Source: Ecytonucleospora hepatopenaei | Taxonomy: Eukaryota > Microsporidia > Enterocytozoonidae | Length of the DNA stretch: 64,000 nt | Assembly: GCA_026692725.1 (NCBI GenBank) | Contig: JAPMUG010000005.1 | Span: 124,001-188,000 of the forward strand | Reading direction: 5' to 3' | In this document: one piece after another, positions 19,806-30,332 of the stretch | Numbering within the stretch: the stretch's first letter is position 1 | Layout: each line of letters starts with the position of its first letter | The notes under the pieces: generated by a model | The model's database searches: none | Seen by the model: only the letters and a program-made list of their open reading frames with translations | What the model was told of the DNA's origin: nothing | Position numbers and translations under genes: made by a program

Positions 19806-20137
19806 TGCTAGAATATATTATAAAATACTATTATATGTTATTTTATATTTTATATTATTATATAATGTTATAATGTTATATGTTATTATATATTATTATA
19901 TTTTATATTTTATATTTTATATTTTATATTTTATATTTTATATTTTATATTTTATATTTTATATTTTATATTTTATATTTTATATTTTATATTTTTAAGG
20001 GTATTATTTTATTTTATTTAACAAACAAATAATATTAAGCTTAAAGTATAATTTATTTTATATAGTTTATTTATGTAGTATATTTTATATATATATTACT
20101 GTTATATGTATTTTATGTATATTACTGTTATATTATT
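19806..20137. other. Intergenic with ATATTTT microsatellite
   Basis: A 332-bp gap. About 19897-19995 is a near-perfect 7-bp tandem repeat (TTTTATA, about 14 copies). The motif AAGGGTA follows at about 19997-20003. No gene was seen. Confidence 0.6.
19897..19995. repeat. TTTTATA microsatellite
   Basis: About fourteen head-to-tail copies of a 7-bp unit with almost no variation. Confidence 0.85.
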
Positions 20138-21616
20138 TTATATTATACAGTTCCTATTATAATTCCTATTCTTCTTTATATAATATATTATTATACCTAT
20201 TACCAATACTAATAATATTATACTACTACATACTATTGATACTATTATAATTATAATTTTATATTTACTATTATATACATTACTATCCTTTATATTCTTA
20301 TTATCAGTTATATTAGTATTATTAGTATTATCAGTTATATTAGTATTATTAGTATTATTAGTATTATTAGTATTATTAGTATTATTAGTATTATTAGTTA
20401 TATCATTTATATCATTTATATAATCTTTATTAGTATTAGTATTAGTATTTATATATTTATTATATAATATATTATATTTCTTATTATATTCATTATATTT
20501 TAATAATTTAAATGACAGTATAGTAGACATATCATTGATATCCTTAATAGAAGCATTAACAATATTAAACATACATTTATTAGTATTATTAGTATTATTA
20601 GTATTATTAGTATCACTGTTTATATTATCATATATCATTCTATTACCTAATAATATTATAATATCATTATTATTTAATATACTACCTATATTATAATTAT
20701 ATATATTATTATTATTATATAATATATTATTAATTCTATTTAATATCACCTGTAATACATATATATCATTATTGATTATTAATAATATATTTATATATAT
20801 ATAAGTATTTATTGCATTATTAAATATAGAATATATTATATTATTATTACTACTATTATATACATTACTACTATTATATATGTTACTACTATTATATATG
20901 TTACTACTATTATATACATTACTACTATTATATATGTTACTATCTTTTATACTATCTATCATCATACATATATCATTTATATCATATATTGTATATTTTG
21001 CTTTTAATATGTTTGGTATTCTACTATTTGTTTTATATGTATTAGTATTGATATTATAATGATGTAATAGATTATTATCAATTATATATTTATAATATAC
21101 TTTAATATAATTAAATATATCATTATTAACTTTATTACATAATATATTAGTATTATTATTTAATATATTAGTATTGTTTAATATATTTATATTATTAGTA
21201 TTATTACATAATATATTAGTATTATCTAATATATTATATTTGTTACTATTACTATTAGTATTAGTATCACTATTTATTATCAATATATTCTTATACATAT
21301 TCATATATCTCATTATGTCATATTTATTAAAATTACTTATATCATATGCATTATACATATTATGCATGTCAAATAGGATATTAAAGTGATTATCAGTGGA
21401 ATATAGGTCCATATTATTATAATCATATATAATGGGTATGGTATGAAATATAGTATCACTATTATTATGTGTATTATCTAACTGTCTAACTAATAAATTA
21501 CCATTATCTAGTGATATATCTATCATTAATATATGTTTATTGTAATTATTATTTTTATTATTGTTATTGTTAGTACAGTTATATAATATAAAATATATAA
21601 TATATATAATATACAT
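20138..21616 (-). CDS. Asn-rich type I membrane protein
   Basis: This 492-aa protein is not recognised. The N-terminus (MYIIYIIYFILYNC) is a plausible signal peptide. A hydrophobic segment near the C-terminus (IIIIIVSIVCSSIILLVLVIGIIIYYI) is followed by a short basic tail (KKNRNYNRNC), giving a type I topology. The ectodomain has Asn/Thr tracts (NTNNTNN) and Tyr/Asn/Ser repeats (NIYNSSN, five to six copies around residues 230-255) between short ordered segments. Many N-x-S/T sequons would allow N-glycosylation if the pathway exists. Architecture resembles the next gene, and they may be paralogues. Confidence 0.55.
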   Translation of the reverse strand: MYIIYIIYFILYNCTNNNNNKNNNYNKHILMIDISLDNGNLLVRQLDNTHNNSDTIFHTIPIIYDYNNMDLYSTDNHFNILFDMHNMYNAYDISNFNKYDIMRYMNMYKNILIINSDTNTNSNSNKYNILDNTNILCNNTNNINILNNTNILNNNTNILCNKVNNDIFNYIKVYYKYIIDNNLLHHYNINTNTYKTNSRIPNILKAKYTIYDINDICMMIDSIKDSNIYNSSNVYNSSNIYNSSNIYNSSNVYNSSNNNIIYSIFNNAINTYIYINILLIINNDIYVLQVILNRINNILYNNNNIYNYNIGSILNNNDIIILLGNRMIYDNINSDTNNTNNTNNTNKCMFNIVNASIKDINDMSTILSFKLLKYNEYNKKYNILYNKYINTNTNTNKDYINDINDITNNTNNTNNTNNTNNTNNTNITDNTNNTNITDNKNIKDSNVYNSKYKIIIIIVSIVCSSIILLVLVIGIIIYYIKKNRNYNRNCII

Positions 21617-21811
21617 AATATATTATACTGTTTATATATAATATAGTTATAATATAGTTATAATATATTATAATATTTTATAATATTTTATATATATAGT
21701 TATAATATATTTTATATTTTTTTAATATTTTTTTAATAACAGGGGTATAATTTAATAATATAATAATTTAATATAATATATATAACATAATATGTTATAA
21801 TATATATTTTA

Positions 21812-23815
21812 TTATTCACTTATATCACTTGTATTATTACTATCATTATATTCTGTATCATCTATATTATTAGTATATAAATTATTATCATATCTTCTAT
21901 TATATAAAGTATCATCATATCTTTTATTATATAAATTATTATTATCATTTATATTATTATCATCTTTTATACTATAATTATCATCTGTACTACTATAAAA
22001 CTTAATTACATCATTATCATTATTATATAAATTAGTATTATCATTATATAAATTAGTATTATGTTTATTATATATTTTATTATTATTTCTTTTTTTATTT
22101 AACATATTTATATATTTATAATATTGTATCATATCATTATGTATATTATTATCATTATATAAATTATTATCATTATATAAATTATTATCATTATGTTTAC
22201 TATCATTATGTATATTATCATTATATATATTATTATCATTATATTGTCTATTATGTTTATTATCATATATTTTATTATATGGTATTATATTATAATCTAT
22301 ATTACTTTTATATTTATTACCATATGATGTATTATTACCATATAATGTATATAATGTATTATTATCTTTTCTCTTATATTTCTTACTATTCTTATTTATA
22401 TAATATATTAATACTATTATAATTATTATCACTAATATTATACTTATTGATATTATAATTATAATTAATTTATATTTATTAATAAATAACAATACTTTAT
22501 TAGTGTTATTATCAATATTTATATTATCAGTATTACTACTATTATTTGATATATTGTTATTTAATATATTGTTACTATTATTTATATTATTACTATTATC
22601 AGTATTATTTAATAATTTACTATTATCTATTATACTGTTATTCATATTCATATACTGTTCTATTGAATAATATATTATATTAGTATTATATGGTTTTAAT
22701 ATACCATTATCTTTTATTTCATATATTACTATATTATTTATTTCTCTAATAAAAATATTATTATATATATCAGTATTATCAGTATTATGTGTATTATCAG
22801 TATTATCAGTATTATCAGTATTATGTATATTATCTTTTAATTTATATGGTATTATATCTATTATATTGCTATTTATCATTATACGTCCACATGTATTCTT
22901 TATATTTCTTTTATCTTTTCTATCTATATATATTTTATTATATATTACTATTCTATATGGTATATATACATTAGTAATATTATTATATAATAATATTATA
23001 ATAGAATACCATATAGATTTAGTATTTATATTATTATTAGTTATATTAGTTATATTGTTAGTTATATTGTTGTTTATATTATTATGTGTATTATTTATAT
23101 TATTTGTATTATATAAAATACTATTATATGTATATATTATATCTATTGTTGGTTTATAATATTTTATATTATCACTTACTTCTTGTAATACACACTTATA
23201 TCCTGCTATATTATCTGGTATTAGTGTATTTTTTACATAATACCTGTAGTTGTTGATTAGGATGGATGTCAACACATTGTGGTGCTGGTTTATTTGCAGC
23301 TTGAGCACTTTTTCTATTTGGCTGGTCTTTTTTAGTTTTATGGCTAATTCTTTGTATATGCTACGGATGTGATTGAGGAGGGGATTCTTTTTTATGTTTT
23401 CTTCATTTACTTCTTTGCTATTGGATGGATTGCTTACTACCTTATCTGATACATCTACATAGTGGTATAACATATTTAATAGAATATCATAGGAATAGTT
23501 AGTAATATATCCTATATAATTATTATAAGTATATTCATTAATTAGTAAATTATTATCAATTATAGAATCAGGCAATATAATCATATTATTATATATATTG
23601 GTATTATTACATATATTGGTATTATTTGTATTATTACATATATTGGTATTATTGGTATTTGTATTATTAGTATTATTATATATATTAGTATTATCATTTA
23701 TTTGTAAATTAGTATTAGTATTTTCTATTTTTATACCATTATGTTTATTATCATAATCATATGTTATATAATTTATTATACTAGAATATATTATATTATT
23801 ATAAAATATATACAT
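21812..23815 (-). CDS. Asn-rich type I membrane protein
   Basis: A 667-aa protein, not recognised. A weak hydrophobic N-terminus (MYIFYNNIIYSSIINYI) may be a signal sequence. A strong membrane segment (LIIIIISISIILVIIIIIVLIYYI, about residues 480-503) is followed by a 160-residue Asn/Asp/His/Tyr-rich cytosolic tail with NLYNDNN units. One part is conventional in composition and much less AT-rich: about residues 130-220 (coding DNA about 23160-23420), including RSIYKELAIKLKKTSQIEKV and LIPDNIAGYKCVLQEVSDN. This is the likely conserved domain, helical, possibly a coiled coil. Arranged in tandem with the similar gene at 20138-21616. Confidence 0.55.
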   Translation of the reverse strand: MYIFYNNIIYSSIINYITYDYDNKHNGIKIENTNTNLQINDNTNIYNNTNNTNTNNTNICNNTNNTNICNNTNIYNNMIILPDSIIDNNLLINEYTYNNYIGYITNYSYDILLNMLYHYVDVSDKVVSNPSNSKEVNEENIKKNPLLNHIRSIYKELAIKLKKTSQIEKVLKLQINQHHNVLTSILINNYRYYVKNTLIPDNIAGYKCVLQEVSDNIKYYKPTIDIIYTYNSILYNTNNINNTHNNINNNITNNITNITNNNINTKSIWYSIIILLYNNITNVYIPYRIVIYNKIYIDRKDKRNIKNTCGRIMINSNIIDIIPYKLKDNIHNTDNTDNTDNTHNTDNTDIYNNIFIREINNIVIYEIKDNGILKPYNTNIIYYSIEQYMNMNNSIIDNSKLLNNTDNSNNINNSNNILNNNISNNSSNTDNINIDNNTNKVLLFINKYKLIIIIISISIILVIIIIIVLIYYINKNSKKYKRKDNNTLYTLYGNNTSYGNKYKSNIDYNIIPYNKIYDNKHNRQYNDNNIYNDNIHNDSKHNDNNLYNDNNLYNDNNIHNDMIQYYKYINMLNKKRNNNKIYNKHNTNLYNDNTNLYNNDNDVIKFYSSTDDNYSIKDDNNINDNNNLYNKRYDDTLYNRRYDNNLYTNNIDDTEYNDSNNTSDISE

Positions 23816-24300
23816 TATTAGATAATATATTGTAGTATTAGTTATTATATTGTATAATAGTGTATTATTATAATAAAATATAATTTTATCTTATATATAT
23901 TTAAAAATATTTTTAATATTTTTTAATATTTTTTAATTTTTTTTAATTTATAGGGTTAAAATAAAAAATAATATAATTATATATTAACCTTAATATTATA
24001 AATTGTTATAAATATTATAAATATTATAAATATTATTATAATATATTTTAGTATAATAATATAATATATAATATACTGTTATATTTACATAATATAAAAA
24101 TAATTAGAAAATAAAATTTAAAAAAATAAAAAAATATTTTTATACCATATAAAATTATAAAAGAAAATATTTATTATACAGTATAAAATATAAAATACAT
24201 AATATTTATTATACAATATAAAATATTTATATATTTATTATACAATATACAATACATAATATTTATTATAAAACATAAATTATTTATTATAAAATACAAT
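23816..24300. other. Divergent intergenic region, AT-rich
   Basis: The 485 bp between divergently transcribed genes contains short A/T repeats (TTTTTTAATATT, ATTATAAATATTATAAA, and repeated ATACAATATAAAATATTTAT-like units at 24175-24295) and one TAGGGTTAAAA at about 23952-23962. No gene or RNA was seen. Confidence 0.6.
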
Positions 24301-27300
24301 ATGAATAATGATAACTTTCTATTTGATGAAATTCTTAATGACAACTCTTCTTTTAAATGTAATTTTACACTTGATGAAAGGTGTGTTATGCATTCATGTG
24401 ATGAATTTATAGATGGAAATACTAAACATCAAGCTATTATACCAGATGGATATAATTATACAAAATTAGAATATAACAGTAATAATTTAAATAACAGTAA
24501 TTTAAACAATAGTAATTTATATAATAGTAATTTAAATAACAGTAATTTTTATAATGATAATAATTTAGATGATACTAACAATAATTTAAATAATACTGAT
24601 AATAGTAATTTATATTTACAAAATATTATGTTTAAACACAAAGCTTATCCTTTTGAACTTGATACTTTTCAAAAAATAGCTTTGGCTGCTATTGAGGCTG
24701 ATAGGAGTCTTTTGGTTTCTGCTCACACCAGCTGTGGTAAGACTGTTGTGGCTGAATATGCCATTGCTAAGAGTTTAAACATGAAACAGAGGGTCATCTA
24801 CACCAGTCCTATAAAGGCACTGAGTAACCAGAAGTACAGGGAACTACAGGAGGAATTTACGGATGTAGGGCTAATGACTGGAGACGTAACTTTAAATCCT
24901 GAGGCAACTGTATTGGTCATGACCACCGAAATACTGAGGAATATGCTATACAGGGGCTCAGAACTTATAAGGGAAATTCACTGGATTATTTTTGATGAAA
25001 TCCACTATTTGAAGGACAGGGAGAGGGGAGTTGTTTGGGAAGAAACTTTAATTTTACTTAAGAACGTAAAATGTGTATTTTTGTCAGCTACCATTCCCAA
25101 TGCACAGGAATTTGCAGAGTGGATCTGCAAGTTAAGTGGACAGGTTGTACATGTAATTTACACAGAAAAGAGGGTAATACCACTGGAACACTGGTTTTAC
25201 AGTGATAAAATGTACTTGGTAAAAAAAGATAACTTAGACTTGAGAAACGTAAATGCAGCTATGGAAAACCCAGTAAAAAGAACGGAAATTAAAGATGGCC
25301 TTATTTCCTGCCTTGAAAATGTATCACTTCCTGCTGTTGTTTTTTCATTTGCAAGGGCTAAATGTGAATTTTATGCTCAGAAGATTTCACACAATTTTTT
25401 AACCAGGGAGGAATCAACGATGGTGGAAACGATCTTTGACAATGCCATAGCATCTTTGAGCAATGAGGACCAGTCACTTCCAGCTGTACAAAATATGAGA
25501 AGTCTTTTTGTTAAGGGTGTGGGCGTGCACCACTCTGGTCTTTTACCCATCGTAAAAGAAATAGGTGAAATTCTTTTTCAAGAGGAACTTATCAAGGTTC
25601 TTTTTGCCACAGAATCTTTTTCTATAGGATTGAACATGCCTGCAAAAACAGTCATATTTACGGCACTTAAGAAATTTGACGGGCGTGACGAAAGGGTTCT
25701 TTCCTCCAGCGAATACTGTCAGATGAGCGGTCGTGCAGGAAGGCGTGGAAAAGATACAGTAGGACACGTAGTTTCCATTTTAAGTGAGAAATTACCAACT
25801 GAAGATGTTGTTACGATGTTTAAAACATCATCAGACGAACTAAAATCAGCCTTCCGTTTGACTTACAACATGTTGTTAAATCTTATGAGGGTAGAGGAAC
25901 TCGATCCAACTTTTTTTCTAGAAAAATCTTTTTACCATTACCAGGCATATTCGAAAGCAATAAAAATGGAGAAAAAGTTACTAAAAGAAAATGAAGAATT
26001 ATCTAAAAATGATAATAATTTAGATTTATTTAATAAAGTCAACGCACTAATCAATAAAGACATTTCTAATCAGATGCAAAAAACAGACGCAATACTCAAT
26101 CAAATCAGTTCTTACCAAATTGAAAATAGATTTTGTTCCTTCCAGTTATCACGCGACGGACATTTCATAAGGATTTTCAGAGGAGTCGTAAAAGAAATCA
26201 AAGATTACAAGGCAACCATCCAAATTTTAAGCAATAAACACCCCATAATAGTTGATGTTCCACTTTCATCACTTTTGGATGTGTTTGAAAGATCAAAAAA
26301 CAACAAAATTTTAAATTTTTACAGGGATGGAATTTCTGCAGTAAAAGTAGAAGAAATTAAAAACACTGATCTAATAACTAATAGTACTAAAAATATTGAT
26401 AATTTAAACAATAACGATAATGACAATACTGACAGTAACGTATTAATTTGCTATAATTTAATTAATGACTTTTTATTGTGTGGTATTTGTTTGTTATGTG
26501 GAAAGACATCACTAGAAGGCTGTGATCTTAAAGAAGACAGATGTATGGAAACAAGTGAGGAATGTTTTATTAAAAATATTTTTAATATATCATTTGATGA
26601 TAGTAATTTAGATAGAAAAGGAACAGATAAAGAATATAAATTAAACAGAATATTTAATAATACTAATTATAACAGTATAAATAATAAAATTAATTTAAAT
26701 GATAATAATAAAAACAATATTAATTTTTTAATTAATTATAGATCATTTATCATAAACAACATAAAAAGAAAAAATATGGATGTTATTAGGGCTGATTTAA
26801 GAAAAGCTAAGGAAATTTACCACATGGAAGAATGCAAGAAAATGATAGGGGTTTTAAGAGATTTAGATTATCTTGATGGAAATGCTGTTCAGTTGAAGGG
26901 GAAGATGGCAAGTGAAATTTCTTCTGCCGATGAAATTCTTTTGACTGAAATGATTTTTAACTCTTCCTTTAATAAATTGGATATTGTTGATATGGTAGCA
27001 TTAATTAGCATTTTAGTGACTGAAAGAAGCAAAGAGGGAGACTCAGTGGTTCTTTCGGATGAAAATTTAAGGTTAAAGGAATTGTTCGATGATTCTGTGG
27101 TAAAGATAGTGGACGTAATGGTAAAAAATAAGCTTGAAATTTCCCTTGAGGAATATACGGCTAATTTTAACTATTATATGATGGATATTGTTAAACTATG
27201 GATGAGCGGGGTATCATTTGGAGAAATATGCCAAAATACTAAGGTATTTGAAGGGAGTATCATTAGAGCATTTAAGAGACTGGAAGAAGTACTTAGACAG

Positions 27301-27411
27301 CTTTCGAATGCTGCAACAGTAATTGGTAATTATGAATTAGTTAATTTATTTGGACAAGGAATATATTTAATAAAGAGAGATATAGTATTTGCAAATTCAT
27401 TATATTTATAA
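24301..27411 (+). CDS. MTR4: Mtr4-type exosome RNA helicase
   Basis: A 1036-aa DExH helicase of the Ski2/Mtr4 family that feeds RNA to the nuclear exosome and takes part in rRNA processing. Motif I is SAHTSCGKT (residues 140-148), then TSPIKALSNQKYRE (Ia), GLMTGDVTLNP, DEIHY at 232-236 (motif II), SATIPNA (III), VGVHHSGLLP, and SSSEYCQMSGRAGRRGKD (VI). Agreement with Mtr4 is closer than with Ski2. An arch-like insertion follows, with Asn-rich tracts and a CGICLLCGK Cys pair (about residues 722-730). The helical C-terminal domain ends the protein. Motif I has Cys where most family members have Ala. Residues 58-105 are an Asn-rich insertion. Confidence 0.93.
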   Translation: MNNDNFLFDEILNDNSSFKCNFTLDERCVMHSCDEFIDGNTKHQAIIPDGYNYTKLEYNSNNLNNSNLNNSNLYNSNLNNSNFYNDNNLDDTNNNLNNTDNSNLYLQNIMFKHKAYPFELDTFQKIALAAIEADRSLLVSAHTSCGKTVVAEYAIAKSLNMKQRVIYTSPIKALSNQKYRELQEEFTDVGLMTGDVTLNPEATVLVMTTEILRNMLYRGSELIREIHWIIFDEIHYLKDRERGVVWEETLILLKNVKCVFLSATIPNAQEFAEWICKLSGQVVHVIYTEKRVIPLEHWFYSDKMYLVKKDNLDLRNVNAAMENPVKRTEIKDGLISCLENVSLPAVVFSFARAKCEFYAQKISHNFLTREESTMVETIFDNAIASLSNEDQSLPAVQNMRSLFVKGVGVHHSGLLPIVKEIGEILFQEELIKVLFATESFSIGLNMPAKTVIFTALKKFDGRDERVLSSSEYCQMSGRAGRRGKDTVGHVVSILSEKLPTEDVVTMFKTSSDELKSAFRLTYNMLLNLMRVEELDPTFFLEKSFYHYQAYSKAIKMEKKLLKENEELSKNDNNLDLFNKVNALINKDISNQMQKTDAILNQISSYQIENRFCSFQLSRDGHFIRIFRGVVKEIKDYKATIQILSNKHPIIVDVPLSSLLDVFERSKNNKILNFYRDGISAVKVEEIKNTDLITNSTKNIDNLNNNDNDNTDSNVLICYNLINDFLLCGICLLCGKTSLEGCDLKEDRCMETSEECFIKNIFNISFDDSNLDRKGTDKEYKLNRIFNNTNYNSINNKINLNDNNKNNINFLINYRSFIINNIKRKNMDVIRADLRKAKEIYHMEECKKMIGVLRDLDYLDGNAVQLKGKMASEISSADEILLTEMIFNSSFNKLDIVDMVALISILVTERSKEGDSVVLSDENLRLKELFDDSVVKIVDVMVKNKLEISLEEYTANFNYYMMDIVKLWMSGVSFGEICQNTKVFEGSIIRAFKRLEEVLRQLSNAATVIGNYELVNLFGQGIYLIKRDIVFANSLYL

Positions 27412-27487
27412 TATTAAATAAAATAAATATTTAAAAACTATTAATTTATTATTTAAAATATAATTTATAAAAACGATCAATTATTAA

Positions 27488-30076
27488 TTATATTTCTATT
27501 ATTGATTCCTTTTCTACCTTACTAATTTTCTTCATTAAACTATTTTTAAATTGATTTTTACTACTTTCATCATATGATAAATTATTTCTTATCATTCCAT
27601 CTATAATAATACACTCATTGATTGTAAGACAAGATATAAATGGTACTAAACAATCTAAATGCGTATAATCAGCTATAAACTGCTTAAAAACATCAAAAAG
27701 TTCATATTTGCTAAATATTTTTTTACCAGTTGCATTTTTCTTTATGTTTTTACATAGAATTTTAGAAAGTTTGTTTTCTATAGGAATATTTCTGCTAAGA
27801 TAAAAATATAGAATTAGAGAATTATCCTTAAGAATTTCACACAGTGTAAAAATACTAAGAGAAACATTCGTATTAGACATCTTTTCTTTACTATTTTCAT
27901 TAGATAATAAATCTGGTCTTTTAAGTATGTTTGTAATTATAAAATCATATAAAATATCTTCTTCCATTTTAAAATAGTGTAAATTATACAATCTAATGGC
28001 ATTAAATATATTGCTAACAAAAACATTAAGATTTAATCTAATATACCAAGTTATAAAATCACATAGATTTATCATAATAGTGTTAATTTTAATGGATGCA
28101 TTTAAATCATCATCAAATGTTTTGTTTGTGTCATTTTCAATTTGATTATCGTTAACTAAAACATTAGTATTTTCTAAATGATTGATTTTAATATTGTTTT
28201 TTAATAAAATATCATCAATAAGTTCACAAAATGAAATTGTGGTTGAAATACCATTTTTGTTAGTAGAAAGTGGTGTTTTTATATTGAAAATCAATTCATT
28301 ATCGTTTTCATTAAAACTACTGTTTTTGTTATTTTTACTTGAATTTATATCTTCATTTAAATTTTCTTTTACCTTCTTTATAATCATTTTTATATTTTGA
28401 TAATTTTTATCTTTCATTTCCCACATTATTTTATAAAGAACCTCATTAAAACTGTTAAATGTGTTGTAATTTATTTCCACTGGATTAAAATGCTTTATAA
28501 GCAAGATCTTATCATTAACTTCACCCACATATTTTTTAAAATTATCAAAACCAACTTCTACCAATTTTTTTAGTAAGAAAACATATTCATCTGTATTTCT
28601 TATTCGTGTACTAAATAGTTGTAAAATATTTTCAATTGTTTCTGTATGCGAGAAAAAATCATTTTCTTTATTAACACCATTAAAAACATTAGAAATCAAT
28701 GCACAAAATGCCTTTAACACATTATTGTTGTTTTTAAACTTATTTAAAGCATTAAAGAGAATTTTGTTGGCAAAAACATCTCCAGTAACATTTAACAAGA
28801 AATTTTCAGAAATATTTTTATGGCCTGTAAATAATCTATTGATATTGGTTTTCTCCTTATTTGATTCGTAAGTTAAAAATTCAACAATATTTTCATAATT
28901 TTCTTCATCATTAATCATCGCACAAACATCCAAAATTCCATAAACACCACTTATACAAGAAAAATCTATTTTGTTTTTTATAAAAATCTCCAATACCTTA
29001 TTTAATGTATTAAAACTCAAAATATTAGCATTTGTACATTTGGTTAGTGTCACAATCAACAATCTTTTTGTGGAAAGCATTAATTTTAAAATGGTTGTAT
29101 TTTCTACATTTTCCTCTGTATTTTTAAGCTTAAAATGTTTTCTCAAATATTCCACAAGAGAATCATTAGTAAATAATTTGGCACTATCTGGATCATTTTT
29201 CTTAGCCTTAAGATAATTAAGAAACATTTTAAGAACATTCTCATTGTTTATGTTCATTAATTTGTTAATTGATTCTTTGCTATTAAAAAGAAAACCATTA
29301 TCAAAAGAATTCTTTTTTCCCATGTATTTATATAGAACTTTAAGTGCTTTTTTTCTTACACCTTCATTTGTGTCAAATAAAAGATTATACAATATTTTTG
29401 TAAACTTTTTATCGAATATATTTGATTGTGTGTCTAAATTATTTTTAAGATTCTTTAGTTTTCCACAATCATCTTTATTTCCATGCTTTTTTCTATTTTT
29501 ATGCAAAACATCAACAATTCCCTCCAAAAACCCCAAACATTCTTTTCTTATAGAAGAATCTACGTCTCTACTCCTTGTTAATATAACATTTTCAACATAA
29601 ATGTCGAAAAAATCTTTATTTTGTGCACAGTTTCTTTTAAAATCTTCTCTAAGATAATAAACAATCATTTTTACAGTAATGATTCTTTCTTGTCTTAAAT
29701 TTGATTCACTTAAATGGACTAAAGCATCAACTTCATAGTTAAACATATTTTCATCATCTTTAAAATGCAATTGCGTAAAAACCTCACACAATTTTTTTAT
29801 TGTCAAATTATTTTTATTAACACTGCTTTTAATTAAATGGACCAAGTCTTCTGTACAATCTGATTGTTTAATCAACATTTTTACAATAGAATCAACACTA
29901 TTACTTGAAAATAAATTATCATTATTTATGTCAAAACAAACTTCGCTTGTTAATTCTTTTTCTTCATGTAAATTATCTTCTAAAACATCAATTTTATCTT
30001 CTTTTAAAACAGTACTTTTTATACTGCTTTCTTTTAAAGAGCTGTTATGCTTTTTATTTTCTTTAGTTTTACTCAT
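27488..30076 (-). CDS. SCC3: Cohesin subunit Scc3/STAG-like
   Basis: A 862-aa helical-repeat protein, tentatively the cohesin regulator Scc3 (Irr1/STAG), which binds Scc1 and DNA. The supporting segment is around residues 150-260: FDIYVENVILTRSRDVDSS followed by IRKECLGFLEGIVDVL, then LLFDTNEGVRKKALKVLYKY. It matches the Scc3 order of a RxRDVxxxIRxxC helix and a second DxxxxVRxxxLxxL helix. The rest is HEAT-like and Asn/Lys-rich. It is shorter than yeast Scc3 (1150 aa). Condensin Ycg1 is the main alternative. It converges with Mtr4, with only 76 bp between the stop codons. Confidence 0.55.
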   Translation of the reverse strand: MSKTKENKKHNSSLKESSIKSTVLKEDKIDVLEDNLHEEKELTSEVCFDINNDNLFSSNSVDSIVKMLIKQSDCTEDLVHLIKSSVNKNNLTIKKLCEVFTQLHFKDDENMFNYEVDALVHLSESNLRQERIITVKMIVYYLREDFKRNCAQNKDFFDIYVENVILTRSRDVDSSIRKECLGFLEGIVDVLHKNRKKHGNKDDCGKLKNLKNNLDTQSNIFDKKFTKILYNLLFDTNEGVRKKALKVLYKYMGKKNSFDNGFLFNSKESINKLMNINNENVLKMFLNYLKAKKNDPDSAKLFTNDSLVEYLRKHFKLKNTEENVENTTILKLMLSTKRLLIVTLTKCTNANILSFNTLNKVLEIFIKNKIDFSCISGVYGILDVCAMINDEENYENIVEFLTYESNKEKTNINRLFTGHKNISENFLLNVTGDVFANKILFNALNKFKNNNNVLKAFCALISNVFNGVNKENDFFSHTETIENILQLFSTRIRNTDEYVFLLKKLVEVGFDNFKKYVGEVNDKILLIKHFNPVEINYNTFNSFNEVLYKIMWEMKDKNYQNIKMIIKKVKENLNEDINSSKNNKNSSFNENDNELIFNIKTPLSTNKNGISTTISFCELIDDILLKNNIKINHLENTNVLVNDNQIENDTNKTFDDDLNASIKINTIMINLCDFITWYIRLNLNVFVSNIFNAIRLYNLHYFKMEEDILYDFIITNILKRPDLLSNENSKEKMSNTNVSLSIFTLCEILKDNSLILYFYLSRNIPIENKLSKILCKNIKKNATGKKIFSKYELFDVFKQFIADYTHLDCLVPFISCLTINECIIIDGMIRNNLSYDESSKNQFKNSLMKKISKVEKESIIEI

Positions 30077-30332
30077 TATTTAAAAAATTTGTTTTTTAAA
30101 ATTAAGTATAAATATGTTTATAATAAAACTAATCCTTTTATTATATACTTTCAGCAAATAAATTAGTATAATAAATGTTTTAACAATATATTATAATATA
30201 ATAAAAATAAAAATATTATAAAAGGTTCAAATAAAGGGATAAAAATTAAGCTATTTTTGCTAACAAAGTAAAAAAATTAAGGTTAAAATATTTTTCTGAA
30301 AATACTTTAAAACAAAAACAGCTTAAACAAAT

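Noticed and set aside
19897..19995. CRISPR-like or regulatory array
   Set aside because: It is a plain 7-bp microsatellite without spacers.
15330..23815. Asn-rich genes as pseudogenes
   Set aside because: Frames of 198-877 codons are uninterrupted, and Sec66 within the same zone is clearly conserved, so they were kept as genes.
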